Shown: positions 54,262-63,389 of the stretch, piece by piece
How positions within the stretch are numbered: the first letter of the stretch is position 1
Layout: each line of letters begins with the position of its first letter
NCBI RefSeq assembly: GCF_001667035.1
Contig: NZ_LZIR01000022.1
Span: forward strand, 1 to 64,000
DNA: 64,000 nt
Reading direction: 5' to 3'
Source of the DNA: Mycobacterium sp. 852002-51057_SCH5723018
GTDB taxonomy: Bacteria > Actinomycetota > Actinomycetes > Mycobacteriales > Mycobacteriaceae
Program-made: the position numbers and the translations under genes
The notes under the pieces: generated by a model
The model's database searches: none
Told to the model about the DNA's origin: nothing
The model's input: the letters and a program-made list of their open reading frames with translations, nothing else

Positions 54262-57200
54262 TTGCGCGGCAACAACTACACGAAACCGTTTGAGCAGCCC
54301 TTGAGCATCGTCCCGTCGCTACCACGATCGATGCCGTTGCGGGCCTTCGCGCAAGAGGCGTTGCACATCGCGGCGATACCGCTGCGCGAAGGCGCCAGGG
54401 CGCTCACCGGCGACCTCCCCCACGAAACGCTGAGCCGGCGCTGCTGGCGGGGCGAGAGCCGCGCCTGGATCGAGGTGCGCGGCCTCGACGGCGGCGGTGA
54501 AGATGAGCTCGGGGAGGCCGTGCTCGCCGCGCTGCGGGACCATCCCGGCGTCACTTCGGCCGGCCTGAACTACCCCTTGTCGCGGGTGGTCGTAGGCATC
54601 GACGGCCCGGACACGTCGCTGCGTGAGCTGTGCCGCATCGTCGAGGGTGCCGAAAAGTCTTGCCGCACGAGGACAGCGGTCCCTCGGGCCGCGCTGCCCG
54701 GCGACGGCGTGGTGGCGGCGACCAGGGCCGTCACCGTCGCCGCCAACGCGGCCGGGCTCGGTTTCGCGGTGGCCGGGCGGGCGCTGCGCTGGCCGCGATT
54801 GCCGATCGGCTTCCAGGCGGGCGTGGTGGCGGTGGAGTACCAACCGCGGCTGCGCCGCCTGCTCGAGGACCGCATCGGCGGGCCCGCGACCGACACCGTG
54901 ATGACGCTCGCCATGGCGGCCGCCGAAGCGGTCACCCAGTCCCCGGCATCCCTGACCGTCGGCCTCCTCATGCAGTCGCTGAAGGCAGCCGAGTGCCGTG
55001 CCGAGGCGCGGGCCTGGCGCGAGCACGAACCCGAGCTTGCCCGCCACGCCGACCAACCGCACGCCGAGGCGGCGCCGCCCCGACCACCGCGGTCCAGACC
55101 CATGGAACGCAACGCCGGTCGTTTCGCGCTCGTCCAGGCGCTAAGCGCCGGCCTGGTCGGCGCCACCACCCGCAACCTGAACATGGCCGCGACCGCCGTG
55201 CTGGTGACCGCCCCCAAGGCCACCCGCACCACCCCGGAGGCGTTCGCCGCGGCCCTGGGGCGCGGGTTGGCCGATCAGCACGCGGTCCTGTCGTTGCGAC
55301 CGGACGCGCTGCGCCGCCTGGACCGGGTGGACGCGATCGTCATCGACCCGAGGGTGTTGTGCACCGGCAGCCTGCGGGTGGCGCGCATCCGCGGCGCCGA
55401 CGAGCGGGAGCTGTCCGCGGCGTGGAACCGCGCCCAGCTGGTGCTGGAGAACAACGGGCAACGGCCGGGCTGGCATCGGGTGCCGGGAATATCGCCCAGC
55501 GCGTCGGATTCCGGCGTCGAGGCGCTGTTCCGCCCGGCCCACGATCCGCTGGCGTCGGCCGTGGTCGCCGAGGCGCACCGCACCGGAGCCGAACTGGTGT
55601 CCGTCGACGTCGATCTGCTGGGCGAGCTGCGGCCGGCGTTCGACGAGGTCACGCCCCTGGAAGGCGGCTCCATCGACGATGCCCTGGCTCGGGCGGTGGC
55701 CGAGCTGCAACGGGCGGGCCGCACCGTGGCCGTGCTGTCTTCGTCTGGCGCGCAAGCGATCTCGTCGGCCGATGTGGCGCTCGGCGTCATGGCGCCCGGC
55801 GCCGCCCCACCCTGGTGCGCCGACCTGCTGCTGCCCGACCTGTCGGCTACGTGGCGGGTGCTGCACGCGCTTCCGGCGGCCAAGGCCGCCACCGAGCGGG
55901 GCGTCGGGATATCGGCCGGCGCGACGGCCATGGGATCGCTGCTGATGATTCCGGGCGTCCGCGGGCTCGGGCCCGGGCCGGTGACCACCGGTGCCGCAGC
56001 GGGCATGCTCTCCGGTTACCTGCTGGCCCACGGAGTCATGGGCGCGGACACCCCGCGCCCCGCGGCCGTCCACGAGTGGCACGCGATGTCGGTCGAACAG
56101 GTCCGCAGGGCCCTGCCCCCGCCCCGGTCGGACGCGCACGCCCCGCCCGAAGGGCAGGTCCCGGCGCCCCCGAACGCGCTGTGGCAGCTCCTCAAGGCCG
56201 TCCGCGCCGAGTTGACCGACCCGCTGACCCCGGTGCTCGCGCTCGGGTCGGCGGCCAGCGCCGTGCTGGGCTCACCCGTCGACGCGGTGCTGGTCTTTTC
56301 CGTGCTGACCGGCAACTCGATCCTGGCTGCCAGCCAGCGGCTGCGCGCCGAAAACCGCCTGAACCGTCTGCTCGAGCAGCAGATCCCGCCGGCCCGCCTG
56401 GTGGAAAGCGAACCCGACGGGCAGCGCACGTACACCGATGTGCTCGCCGCGCAACTGCGGCCCGGGGACGTCATCGAGATCCGGACCCACGAGGTGGTGC
56501 CCGCCGACGCCCGGCTCATCGAGGAGGTCGACGTCGAGGTCGACGAGTCGACGCTCACCGGGGAGTCGCTGTCGGTGGAAAAGCAGGTCGAGGCGACGCC
56601 GGGCGCCGAGCTGGCCGAGCGCCGCTGCATGCTCTATGCAGGGACGACCGTGGTGGCGGGCACCGCCGTCGCAGTGGTGACCGCCGTCGGCGCCGACACC
56701 CAGGAACGCCGGGCGGCCGAGCTGGTCTCCGGCGACCTGTCCTCCGACGTGGGGCTGCAGCACCAGCTCAGCCAGCTCACCAACCGGGCCTTCCCGGTCA
56801 GCATGACCGGGGGCGCGCTGGTCGGCGCGCTGGGCATGTTGCGCGGCACGGTGTTGCGCCAGGCGGTGGCCAGCGGCATCGCCATCGCCGTCGCCGCCGT
56901 CCCCGAAGGGATGCCGTTGGTGGCGACCCTGGCGCAGTCGGCGTCGGCGCGGCGGCTGACAAAGTACGGCGCGCTGGTCCGCGTTCCGCGTTCGGTGGAG
57001 GCGCTCGGCCGCATCGACGTGGTCTGCTTCGACAAAACCGGAACGCTCAGCGAGAACCGCCTGCGGGTTTCGCAGGTGCGGCCTGCGCCGGGGCACTCGC
57101 GCGAGGAGGTCCTGCGCTGCGCCGCGCATGCGGCGCCGGCGTCCAACGGCGGCCCGCAGGCGCACGCCACCGACGTGGCCATCGTCGAGGCGGCCGTGGG

Positions 57201-58743
57201 CTCGCTGAACGGCTCGGCGCCAAGCACGGAGGCGACTGAAATCACAGCGCACCTTCCCTTCCGTTCCGGCAGGTCGTTCTCGGCCTCGGTCACCGGCACG
57301 GAGCTGACCGTCAAGGGGGCGCCCGAGGTGGTGCTGGCCGCCTGCAACGCGGTGGGGTCGGACGCGGACATGCTCGAAGGTTCCGTCGCCGAACTGGCCG
57401 CCAACGGGCTGCGGGTGATCGCGGTCGCGCGGCGCCGGCTGACGTCGCAACAGGCCCGGGCGATCCGGGACGACCCCGACGACATCGCCGAGTTCTGCAG
57501 GGACGGGCTGACGCTGACCGGGTTCCTCGGCTTGTCCGACACCCCGCGCCCAGAAGCCGTCGGACTGCTCGCGAACCTGCGGGAGCAGGGTGTGGGCGTG
57601 AAGCTGATCACCGGCGATCACCCGATCACCGCCCTTGCCATCGCGCGGGAGCTGGGCCTGTCGGTGACCGCCGAGCAGGTGATCAGCGGTGCCGAATGGG
57701 ATTCGCTGCCGCGCAAGGATCAGGAACGCGTCGTGACCGAGCGGGTGATCTTCGCCCGGATGACGCCGGAGAACAAAGTCCAGGTCGTTCAGACGCTGGA
57801 GGGCGCCGGGGTGCTGTGCGCGATGGTCGGCGACGGGTCCAACGACGCCGCCGCTATCCGGGCCGCCACCGTGGGCATCGGCGTGGTCGCCGGCGGGAGC
57901 GACCCGGCCCACATGGCGGCCGACGTGGTGCTGGTGGACGCCCGCATCGAGGCGCTGGTCCACGCGATCGCCGAGGGGCGCCAACTGTGGCAGCGGGTGC
58001 AGGCGGCGGTGTCCGTGCTGATCGGCGGCAACACCGGCGAGGTGCTGTTCGCCATCATCGGCAGCGCGATCACGGGCACCTCGCCGCTGAACACCCGGCA
58101 GCTGCTGCTGGTGAACATGATGACCGATGCGCTGCCCGCCGCCGCCCTCGCGGTCAGCGAGCCCAGCGCACCCGTCAACCCGGGACTACGCGGGCCGGAT
58201 CAGCCCGCGCTGTGGCGTGCGGTGGCCATTCGCGGGGTCACCACGGCCGCCGCGACGACGGTGGCGTGGGCGATGGCAAGCGTCACCGGGCGCCCGCAGC
58301 GGGCATCCACCGTGGCGCTGGTCGCGCTGGTGGGCGCGGAGCTGGGTCAGACCCTGCTCGATTCCCGCGCCCCGCTGGTCGTGCTCACCGCGGCGGGCTC
58401 GCTGGTCGCGATGGGGACGATGATCAGTATTCCGGTGGTCAGCCAGTTGCTCGGCTGCACACCGCTGGGTCCGGTCGGCTGGGGGCAGGCTCTTGGGGCC
58501 GCCGCCGGGGCGACCGTGGCGATTGCCGTTCTGAACCGGGTATCGGACGGTTGGGGCATGCCGAACAGGCTGCCACCCGGGCCTGACGAGGCTGCGACGA
58601 ACGGCGCGCCGACCGATCGGATTGTCGAATCTCCACCACCCCGACGCGCCAGAGCAGCGCATAGAGTTCAACCAACGGCACCCGCAGCACGAAAGCGATC
58701 GACGAAGCCAGCGGATCGGCCACGGAGTCGGTCGTCGACATAA
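54262..58743 (+). CDS. ctpH: CtpH, giant P-type cation-transporting ATPase with a degenerate N-terminal half
   Basis: About 1493 residues. The C-terminal part (about 640-1470) is a complete P-type ATPase: TGES at 766-769, phosphorylation motif CFDKTGTLSEN with Asp924, KGAPE near 1017, hinge MVGDGSNDAA near 1190 and six C-terminal helices. The N-terminal part repeats the plan in ruined form: an HMA-like domain without CxxC (about 65-130), a segment IDPRVLCTGSL (Asp362) where DKTGTL would be, and SSADVALGV near 500 like the hinge. Mtb CtpH (Rv0425c) is similarly huge. The transported ion is unknown. Start TTG at 54262 or, more like Mtb, ATG at 54331. Confidence 0.9.
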   Translation: MRGNNYTKPFEQPLSIVPSLPRSMPLRAFAQEALHIAAIPLREGARALTGDLPHETLSRRCWRGESRAWIEVRGLDGGGEDELGEAVLAALRDHPGVTSAGLNYPLSRVVVGIDGPDTSLRELCRIVEGAEKSCRTRTAVPRAALPGDGVVAATRAVTVAANAAGLGFAVAGRALRWPRLPIGFQAGVVAVEYQPRLRRLLEDRIGGPATDTVMTLAMAAAEAVTQSPASLTVGLLMQSLKAAECRAEARAWREHEPELARHADQPHAEAAPPRPPRSRPMERNAGRFALVQALSAGLVGATTRNLNMAATAVLVTAPKATRTTPEAFAAALGRGLADQHAVLSLRPDALRRLDRVDAIVIDPRVLCTGSLRVARIRGADERELSAAWNRAQLVLENNGQRPGWHRVPGISPSASDSGVEALFRPAHDPLASAVVAEAHRTGAELVSVDVDLLGELRPAFDEVTPLEGGSIDDALARAVAELQRAGRTVAVLSSSGAQAISSADVALGVMAPGAAPPWCADLLLPDLSATWRVLHALPAAKAATERGVGISAGATAMGSLLMIPGVRGLGPGPVTTGAAAGMLSGYLLAHGVMGADTPRPAAVHEWHAMSVEQVRRALPPPRSDAHAPPEGQVPAPPNALWQLLKAVRAELTDPLTPVLALGSAASAVLGSPVDAVLVFSVLTGNSILAASQRLRAENRLNRLLEQQIPPARLVESEPDGQRTYTDVLAAQLRPGDVIEIRTHEVVPADARLIEEVDVEVDESTLTGESLSVEKQVEATPGAELAERRCMLYAGTTVVAGTAVAVVTAVGADTQERRAAELVSGDLSSDVGLQHQLSQLTNRAFPVSMTGGALVGALGMLRGTVLRQAVASGIAIAVAAVPEGMPLVATLAQSASARRLTKYGALVRVPRSVEALGRIDVVCFDKTGTLSENRLRVSQVRPAPGHSREEVLRCAAHAAPASNGGPQAHATDVAIVEAAVGSLNGSAPSTEATEITAHLPFRSGRSFSASVTGTELTVKGAPEVVLAACNAVGSDADMLEGSVAELAANGLRVIAVARRRLTSQQARAIRDDPDDIAEFCRDGLTLTGFLGLSDTPRPEAVGLLANLREQGVGVKLITGDHPITALAIARELGLSVTAEQVISGAEWDSLPRKDQERVVTERVIFARMTPENKVQVVQTLEGAGVLCAMVGDGSNDAAAIRAATVGIGVVAGGSDPAHMAADVVLVDARIEALVHAIAEGRQLWQRVQAAVSVLIGGNTGEVLFAIIGSAITGTSPLNTRQLLLVNMMTDALPAAALAVSEPSAPVNPGLRGPDQPALWRAVAIRGVTTAAATTVAWAMASVTGRPQRASTVALVALVGAELGQTLLDSRAPLVVLTAAGSLVAMGTMISIPVVSQLLGCTPLGPVGWGQALGAAAGATVAIAVLNRVSDGWGMPNRLPPGPDEAATNGAPTDRIVESPPPRRARAAHRVQPTAPAARKRSTKPADRPRSRSST

Positions 58744-58804
58744 GTCCGACGGTGACCTCAGTACCCGGCGAGGTGGCAAACCCTTCGTTACCGAAAGGCA
58801 AATG

Positions 58805-59080
58805 ATGGCGGAAAAGAAGACGCGCAGGGGGACGCCCCAGCGCGAAGCGGTGCAGAAGATCCGTGAAGCCGAAACGTTCGTGGTGAACGTGCCGGTGGTG
58901 GGTCAGCTGGAGATCCCCCGCCCGGAGCAGCTGGCCTACTTCGGCGGTCTGGTCGCCCTGGCCGCATTCGAACTCATCGACTGGCCCGTCGCCCTGGTGA
59001 TCGGCGCCGGGCACTTCCTGGCGGCCAGCCACCACAACCGGGTGCTCGAGGAGCTCGGCGAGGCCATGGAAGACGCCTAG
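58805..59080 (+). CDS. Small single-TM membrane protein (Rv0424c-like)
   Basis: A 91-residue protein starting MAEKKTRRGTPQREAV, equal in length to Mtb Rv0424c; an ATG three bases earlier is also possible, and GAAAGG precedes. One hydrophobic hairpin or helix (about residues 42-71) carries FELIDWPVALVIGAGHFL, sharing the [LI]-[ED]-W-P-V-x-L-x(2)-G-x-G motif with the small protein upstream of ctpH. The tail is acidic (EELGEAMEDA), opposite in charge to that partner's tail. It lies 61 bases after ctpH. Confidence 0.82.
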   Translation: MAEKKTRRGTPQREAVQKIREAETFVVNVPVVGQLEIPRPEQLAYFGGLVALAAFELIDWPVALVIGAGHFLAASHHNRVLEELGEAMEDA

Positions 59081-59098
59081 CGGAGGCCTAGCAGAGGC

Positions 59099-62000
59099 CT
59101 AAACGCGTCGCCTCACGGTCGCGACCGCGTGGTCGAACTGCAGCGTGACCCGGGTGCCGCCGGGGGTCCGCGCGGTGTCGACGCGGTCGGCCAACCCCCC
59201 GATGAGGCTCAGCCCGCGCCCGCGTCGGCGGTTGCGCAGGCTGTCCGAGGAATCCCCCACCCACCGGCCCGTGTCGCTGACGGTGACCGCGACGGTCTCC
59301 GACCGCAGGAAGGCCTCGACGGACACCGTCTTTCGCGGCTCACTGCCGCTGCCGTGTTCGATCGCGTTGGTGACCGCCTCCCCGGTTGCCAGCAGGATGT
59401 CTTCTTGGCGAAGCGGGTCGATTGCGATGGCCTGCAACCAATTTCGCAGCTGGGCCCGCGCAACGGGGACCTGCGCCGGCGCGGCCGGCAGGACGGTGGC
59501 GAAGCTGCGCGCCGTGGCGTGGCCCGGACGTAGCGCGAGCACCACGACGTCGTCGCGATATCCCTCCGGCGGCGTCATCCGGACCAGCAGCTCGGCGCAG
59601 ACGGAGTCGACGGGGAGTTCGGCGCAGTCGGCGGCCGCGACCTTGAGGCGGCTGAATCCGTCGTCGAGCGTCTCGCCGGCCCGCTCGATCAGCCCGTCGG
59701 TGTAAAGCAGGACGAGGCCCCCCGCGGGCAGCTCCGCCGTCGCGGTCGCGTCGGCGGCGCCGTTTTCGTGGACGCCGACCGGGGCACGCCGGCCCGACTC
59801 GAGAAACACCGGATCACCGTCGGGCGGAATCAGCAACGGATACGGGTGCCCGGCGCAGCTGTAGCTGACGGTGGCGCCACCCCCGCCGGCCCCGGTGGTC
59901 CCCGTATCAACGACGGCGTAGGCCACCGTCGCGCACCGGGCGCCGGTGACGCTGGCCGCATACCTGTCCAGTGCGCCCAGCACCGCGCCCGGTTGCGCTA
60001 CGGTCAGCGCCGAGGCCGCCACGGCGGCCCGGAGCCTGCTCATCACGATCGCGGCGGCCAAGCCGTGCCCGACGACGTCACCGACCGATATCCCGATCCG
60101 GCCCTCGCCGCCCAACGGGGTGACCGAATACCAATCGCCGCCGACCCGCATCGCTTCGCCGGCCGGTTGGTACACGGCCGCGACCACCGCGGCGGTCGAC
60201 CCACGATCCAGGTCGAGCAGATGCTCTTGGAAGTCGACGGCGATCCGGCGTTCGCGCGCCACCACCCGAATCCGGTCCAGGGCCGACTGGGTGAGCTCGG
60301 CGATCCGGCCGAACGTGTCGAGTTCGGCGGCCTCGAACCGGCGCGGCGCAGACCACAGCAACAGCAGCGCGCCGACGACGCGACCCGCGTTGTCCCGCAA
60401 CGGATGTGCGACGCACGCGCGGACGCTGTCGGCGGTGTCGCGCACGGCGTGCTCATAGCGTGGGGGCAGTTCGAAGGTGTCACTGACGATCATCGGCTTG
60501 CCGCTGGCGATGACGTCGGCCCCGATCAACGGCGAATCGAGCGCGGACACGTGGTAGCGGTCGCGCACCTCCGCGGGAAGGTCGCCGGCGTATTGGAAGC
60601 GGACGTGGTGCTCCCCCTCGAGGGCTCCGATCGTCACGGCCGCGGCACCGCCGGACGCGAACGGGGAGTCGAGCAAGGCATCGAGGATTCCGGCGATCGA
60701 GTCGGCGGCCTGCAGCGCGGAGTCGAGCTGCATCAGGTCGAGCTGGGTCTCGCGGCGTTGACGGTGTCGCGCGCGGGTGATCGCGGACAGTCGCGAGGCC
60801 ACCCGGTCGACGAGCTCCTGCGACCGGAACGGCTTGGGCAGGTAGTCGTCGGCCCCGCCGGCGAACCCTTCGTCGACGGCCTCCGCCCCGGCGCGGGCCG
60901 ACAGCATCAGCACCGGCGTGGCCGCCAGTTCCGGGTCGGCGCGAATCGCCGCAACCAATTCGAAGCCGCCCAGGCCCGGCATCATCACGTCCGTAACGAT
61001 GGCGTCCGGGCGCAGCTTCTTGGTCGCGGCCAAGGCGGACTCGCCGTCGGCGACCAGAACCGTTTCCCAGTGGGCCGATAGCACCCGCTCCAGGTGGGCG
61101 CGCATGTCGGCGTTGTCGTCGGCGATCAGCACGAGCTGGCGTGGCCCGCTGTATTCGGTCGTCACGGCGGCGGGTTCGGAAACCGACGTCAGCCACTGAC
61201 TTGCCTCGGCCACATACGGATTGGTCTCGTCGAGCAGCCCGGCGGGCGACCGATCGGCCGCCGCGGCCCCGACCGACCGCGGCAGCCGGATGGTCACGGT
61301 GGTCCCGCGATCCAGTTCGCTGTCGATCTCCACGGTTCCGCGTTGCAGTTCGACGAGTCCGCGCACCAGGGACAGACCGATTCCGGTGCCTTCCACGCTG
61401 CGGCCGCGCATGTTGTCGGCGCGGTAGAACCGCTCGAACAGCCGGTCCAGGTCGTCGGCGGCGATTCCAACCCCGGTGTCGCGCAAGGTAAGTCGGCAAT
61501 GCTCTGGTTCTTCGCGCACCTGGACCGAAATCGAGCCTCGCAGCGTGTATTTCACCGCATTGGAGAGCAGATTGAGCACGATCGTCTCCCACATGCCCGG
61601 ATCGACGTCGGCCAGCACCGGGCCGCAATCCACCACGAGATCGAGCCCGGCCCGTTGACACAGCTCGGTGAACGACAACGCGATGTGCGCGGTGAGCGCG
61701 CCGACATCGGTACACACCAACTTGGCGTTCGCCCGGCCGGCTTCGATGCGGGAGAAGTCGAGCAACGAGTCCACCAGGCGCTGCAGGCGCCGCGCATTGC
61801 GTGCCGCCGTGGTCAGCCGGTCCGCCTGGGCACTGCCCGGCGGCACCTCCGACAGCGCGTCCTCGAGCGGCCCGAGCAGCAGGGCCAGCGGCGTGCGGAA
61901 CTCGTGGCTGACGTTGGTCAAAAAGGCCGTCTTGGCCCGGTCCAGTTCGGCGAGCGCGTCGGCCCGCTCGCGCTGCTGCTCGTAAGAGACCACCGAGGCC

Positions 62001-62932
62001 AACGCCGACGACAGCTGGTCGGCCAGCAGTTGGCAGAAGCCGCGGTACTGCTCGTCGAGCGGGCGTCGCGGACTGATGCCCACCACCAGCGCCCCGGCCG
62101 TCGCGGCCTCCCCGAGCGGCAGCACCAGCGCCTGCCTCGGGCAGTCGCCAGCCAGCGCCTGTTCGATGCCGGGAATGGCGGCGCCCACCCCGTCGATGAG
62201 CCGTGCCTGCGCGCGAGACCTCGGCGTCGCGCCCCAGTCGGTGAGCTCCGCCAGGTCGCTTGGCAGCAGCGGCAACACCGACGGTGTCGCGCCGCGCAGC
62301 TCGCCCACGTAGACCGCGATGAACGGCAGGTCGGCGGGCTGACCCGCACACACCGTGACGGCGACCCGCACCGCGTCGTCGATGCTGCGCGTTTCCATCA
62401 TCGCGGTGGCCACCGTGTTGAGCAGATGCAGCCGGCGCTCGCCCAGCACCCGTTCGGTGGTTTCGTTGACGGCACAGAAGACTCCGCTGATTCGCCCGTC
62501 GCCGGCGATGATCGGGCTGTAGCTGAACGTGAAGTACCGCTCCTCGGGCTGGTCGCCCGTCACCAGCGGCAGCATCAGGTCGTCGGACCAGGTGGCGGCG
62601 CCGGTGGTAAGGACGCTGGTGAGCATCGGGTGAATCTGCTCCCAGATCTCCCACCAGACCTGCTCCGCGGGGCGGCCCAGCGCCGCGGGGTGCTTGTCAC
62701 CCAAGATCTGCGCGTAGGCGTCGTTGTAAATCAGGAACAGATTGTCCGGCCCCAACCAAATCACGATGGGAAAGCGTGACGTCAGCGTCGTCGCGACCGC
62801 CGAGCGCACCTCGCCCGGCCAGGTCTGCACCGAGCCCAAAGGGTGTGCGTCCCAGTCGAACTCGGCGAACCGGCGGCCGGTGTCACCGCCCAACGTGGCC
62901 GCTGCCGCCAGGTCAGCCGGCAGCGGGTTCAT
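59099..62932 (-). CDS. Multidomain sensor: PAS-GAF-histidine kinase-receiver-GAF-PP2C-RsbW-like
   Basis: A 1277-residue cytoplasmic signalling protein. In order: PAS (about 40-165), GAF (about 175-320), HisKA with FLTNVSHEFRTPLALLLG (phospho-His about 345), HATPase (about 450-555; IGLSLVRGLVELQRG), receiver (about 600-720; Asp about 649 in IVTDVMMPGLGG), GAF (about 745-890), SpoIIE/PP2C phosphatase (about 900-1115; GDVVGHGLAAAIVMSRL), and an RsbW-type HATPase (about 1145-1277; EAVTNAIEHGSG). It joins a two-component relay to phosphatase and anti-sigma kinase parts of partner switching. Its start overlaps the STAS gene (ATGA), implying the STAS protein is its partner. I do not recall such a gene next to ctpH in Mtb. 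Confidence 0.92.
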   Translation of the reverse strand: MNPLPADLAAAATLGGDTGRRFAEFDWDAHPLGSVQTWPGEVRSAVATTLTSRFPIVIWLGPDNLFLIYNDAYAQILGDKHPAALGRPAEQVWWEIWEQIHPMLTSVLTTGAATWSDDLMLPLVTGDQPEERYFTFSYSPIIAGDGRISGVFCAVNETTERVLGERRLHLLNTVATAMMETRSIDDAVRVAVTVCAGQPADLPFIAVYVGELRGATPSVLPLLPSDLAELTDWGATPRSRAQARLIDGVGAAIPGIEQALAGDCPRQALVLPLGEAATAGALVVGISPRRPLDEQYRGFCQLLADQLSSALASVVSYEQQRERADALAELDRAKTAFLTNVSHEFRTPLALLLGPLEDALSEVPPGSAQADRLTTAARNARRLQRLVDSLLDFSRIEAGRANAKLVCTDVGALTAHIALSFTELCQRAGLDLVVDCGPVLADVDPGMWETIVLNLLSNAVKYTLRGSISVQVREEPEHCRLTLRDTGVGIAADDLDRLFERFYRADNMRGRSVEGTGIGLSLVRGLVELQRGTVEIDSELDRGTTVTIRLPRSVGAAAADRSPAGLLDETNPYVAEASQWLTSVSEPAAVTTEYSGPRQLVLIADDNADMRAHLERVLSAHWETVLVADGESALAATKKLRPDAIVTDVMMPGLGGFELVAAIRADPELAATPVLMLSARAGAEAVDEGFAGGADDYLPKPFRSQELVDRVASRLSAITRARHRQRRETQLDLMQLDSALQAADSIAGILDALLDSPFASGGAAAVTIGALEGEHHVRFQYAGDLPAEVRDRYHVSALDSPLIGADVIASGKPMIVSDTFELPPRYEHAVRDTADSVRACVAHPLRDNAGRVVGALLLLWSAPRRFEAAELDTFGRIAELTQSALDRIRVVARERRIAVDFQEHLLDLDRGSTAAVVAAVYQPAGEAMRVGGDWYSVTPLGGEGRIGISVGDVVGHGLAAAIVMSRLRAAVAASALTVAQPGAVLGALDRYAASVTGARCATVAYAVVDTGTTGAGGGGATVSYSCAGHPYPLLIPPDGDPVFLESGRRAPVGVHENGAADATATAELPAGGLVLLYTDGLIERAGETLDDGFSRLKVAAADCAELPVDSVCAELLVRMTPPEGYRDDVVVLALRPGHATARSFATVLPAAPAQVPVARAQLRNWLQAIAIDPLRQEDILLATGEAVTNAIEHGSGSEPRKTVSVEAFLRSETVAVTVSDTGRWVGDSSDSLRNRRRGRGLSLIGGLADRVDTARTPGGTRVTLQFDHAVATVRRRV

Positions 62933-63291
62933 TGCCGTTGCTTGCGCTGAAGCGCGTCGGACACGGTCGGGTAGACCTCGAGGATGCGATCCAGCTCCGT
63001 CACCTGAATCGGCCGCAGCACCTGGTCGTGATCCGCGACCAGGCGAACCGGCGTCCCGGCCTGCCGTCCTTCCTCATGGCAATCGAGCACGGCGTTCAGC
63101 GCCGCGCTGCCGAAGAACGTCACCGGCTGTAGGTCGACGATGACCAGCCGGGCGGGATGTGCCGCAGCCACCTGCAGCGCGGCGGACAGGTGTGGGGTCA
63201 GCTGGTCCACGGTGCTGGAGTCGACGTCGCCCTTCACACGAACGACTACAGCGTCGTCCCGGGCTTCGTGGTGGACCGCCAACAACTCCAT
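62929..63291 (-). CDS. STAS-domain anti-sigma factor antagonist
   Basis: A 120-residue STAS protein (SpoIIAA/RsbV type). The core is VVVRVKGDVDSSTVDQLTPHL and VIVDLQPVTFFGSAALNAVL, with the phosphorylatable Ser of the family at or next to FFGSAAL. It would bind an anti-sigma kinase when unphosphorylated and be reset by a PP2C phosphatase; both activities are encoded by the next gene, with which it overlaps by four bases. Start ATG at 63291 follows AAGGCGG; a GTG at 63300 is possible. Confidence 0.9.
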   Translation of the reverse strand: MELLAVHHEARDDAVVVRVKGDVDSSTVDQLTPHLSAALQVAAAHPARLVIVDLQPVTFFGSAALNAVLDCHEEGRQAGTPVRLVADHDQVLRPIQVTELDRILEVYPTVSDALQRKQRQ

Positions 63292-63389
63292 GCCTTTCAC
63301 CGCCTTGCACCGCATTCCGGGCCCCGGGCGGAAATGCCGCGAGCCCGACACACAGCATGCCCAGAAAAGTTGATGAAGAAGCCTATTCC

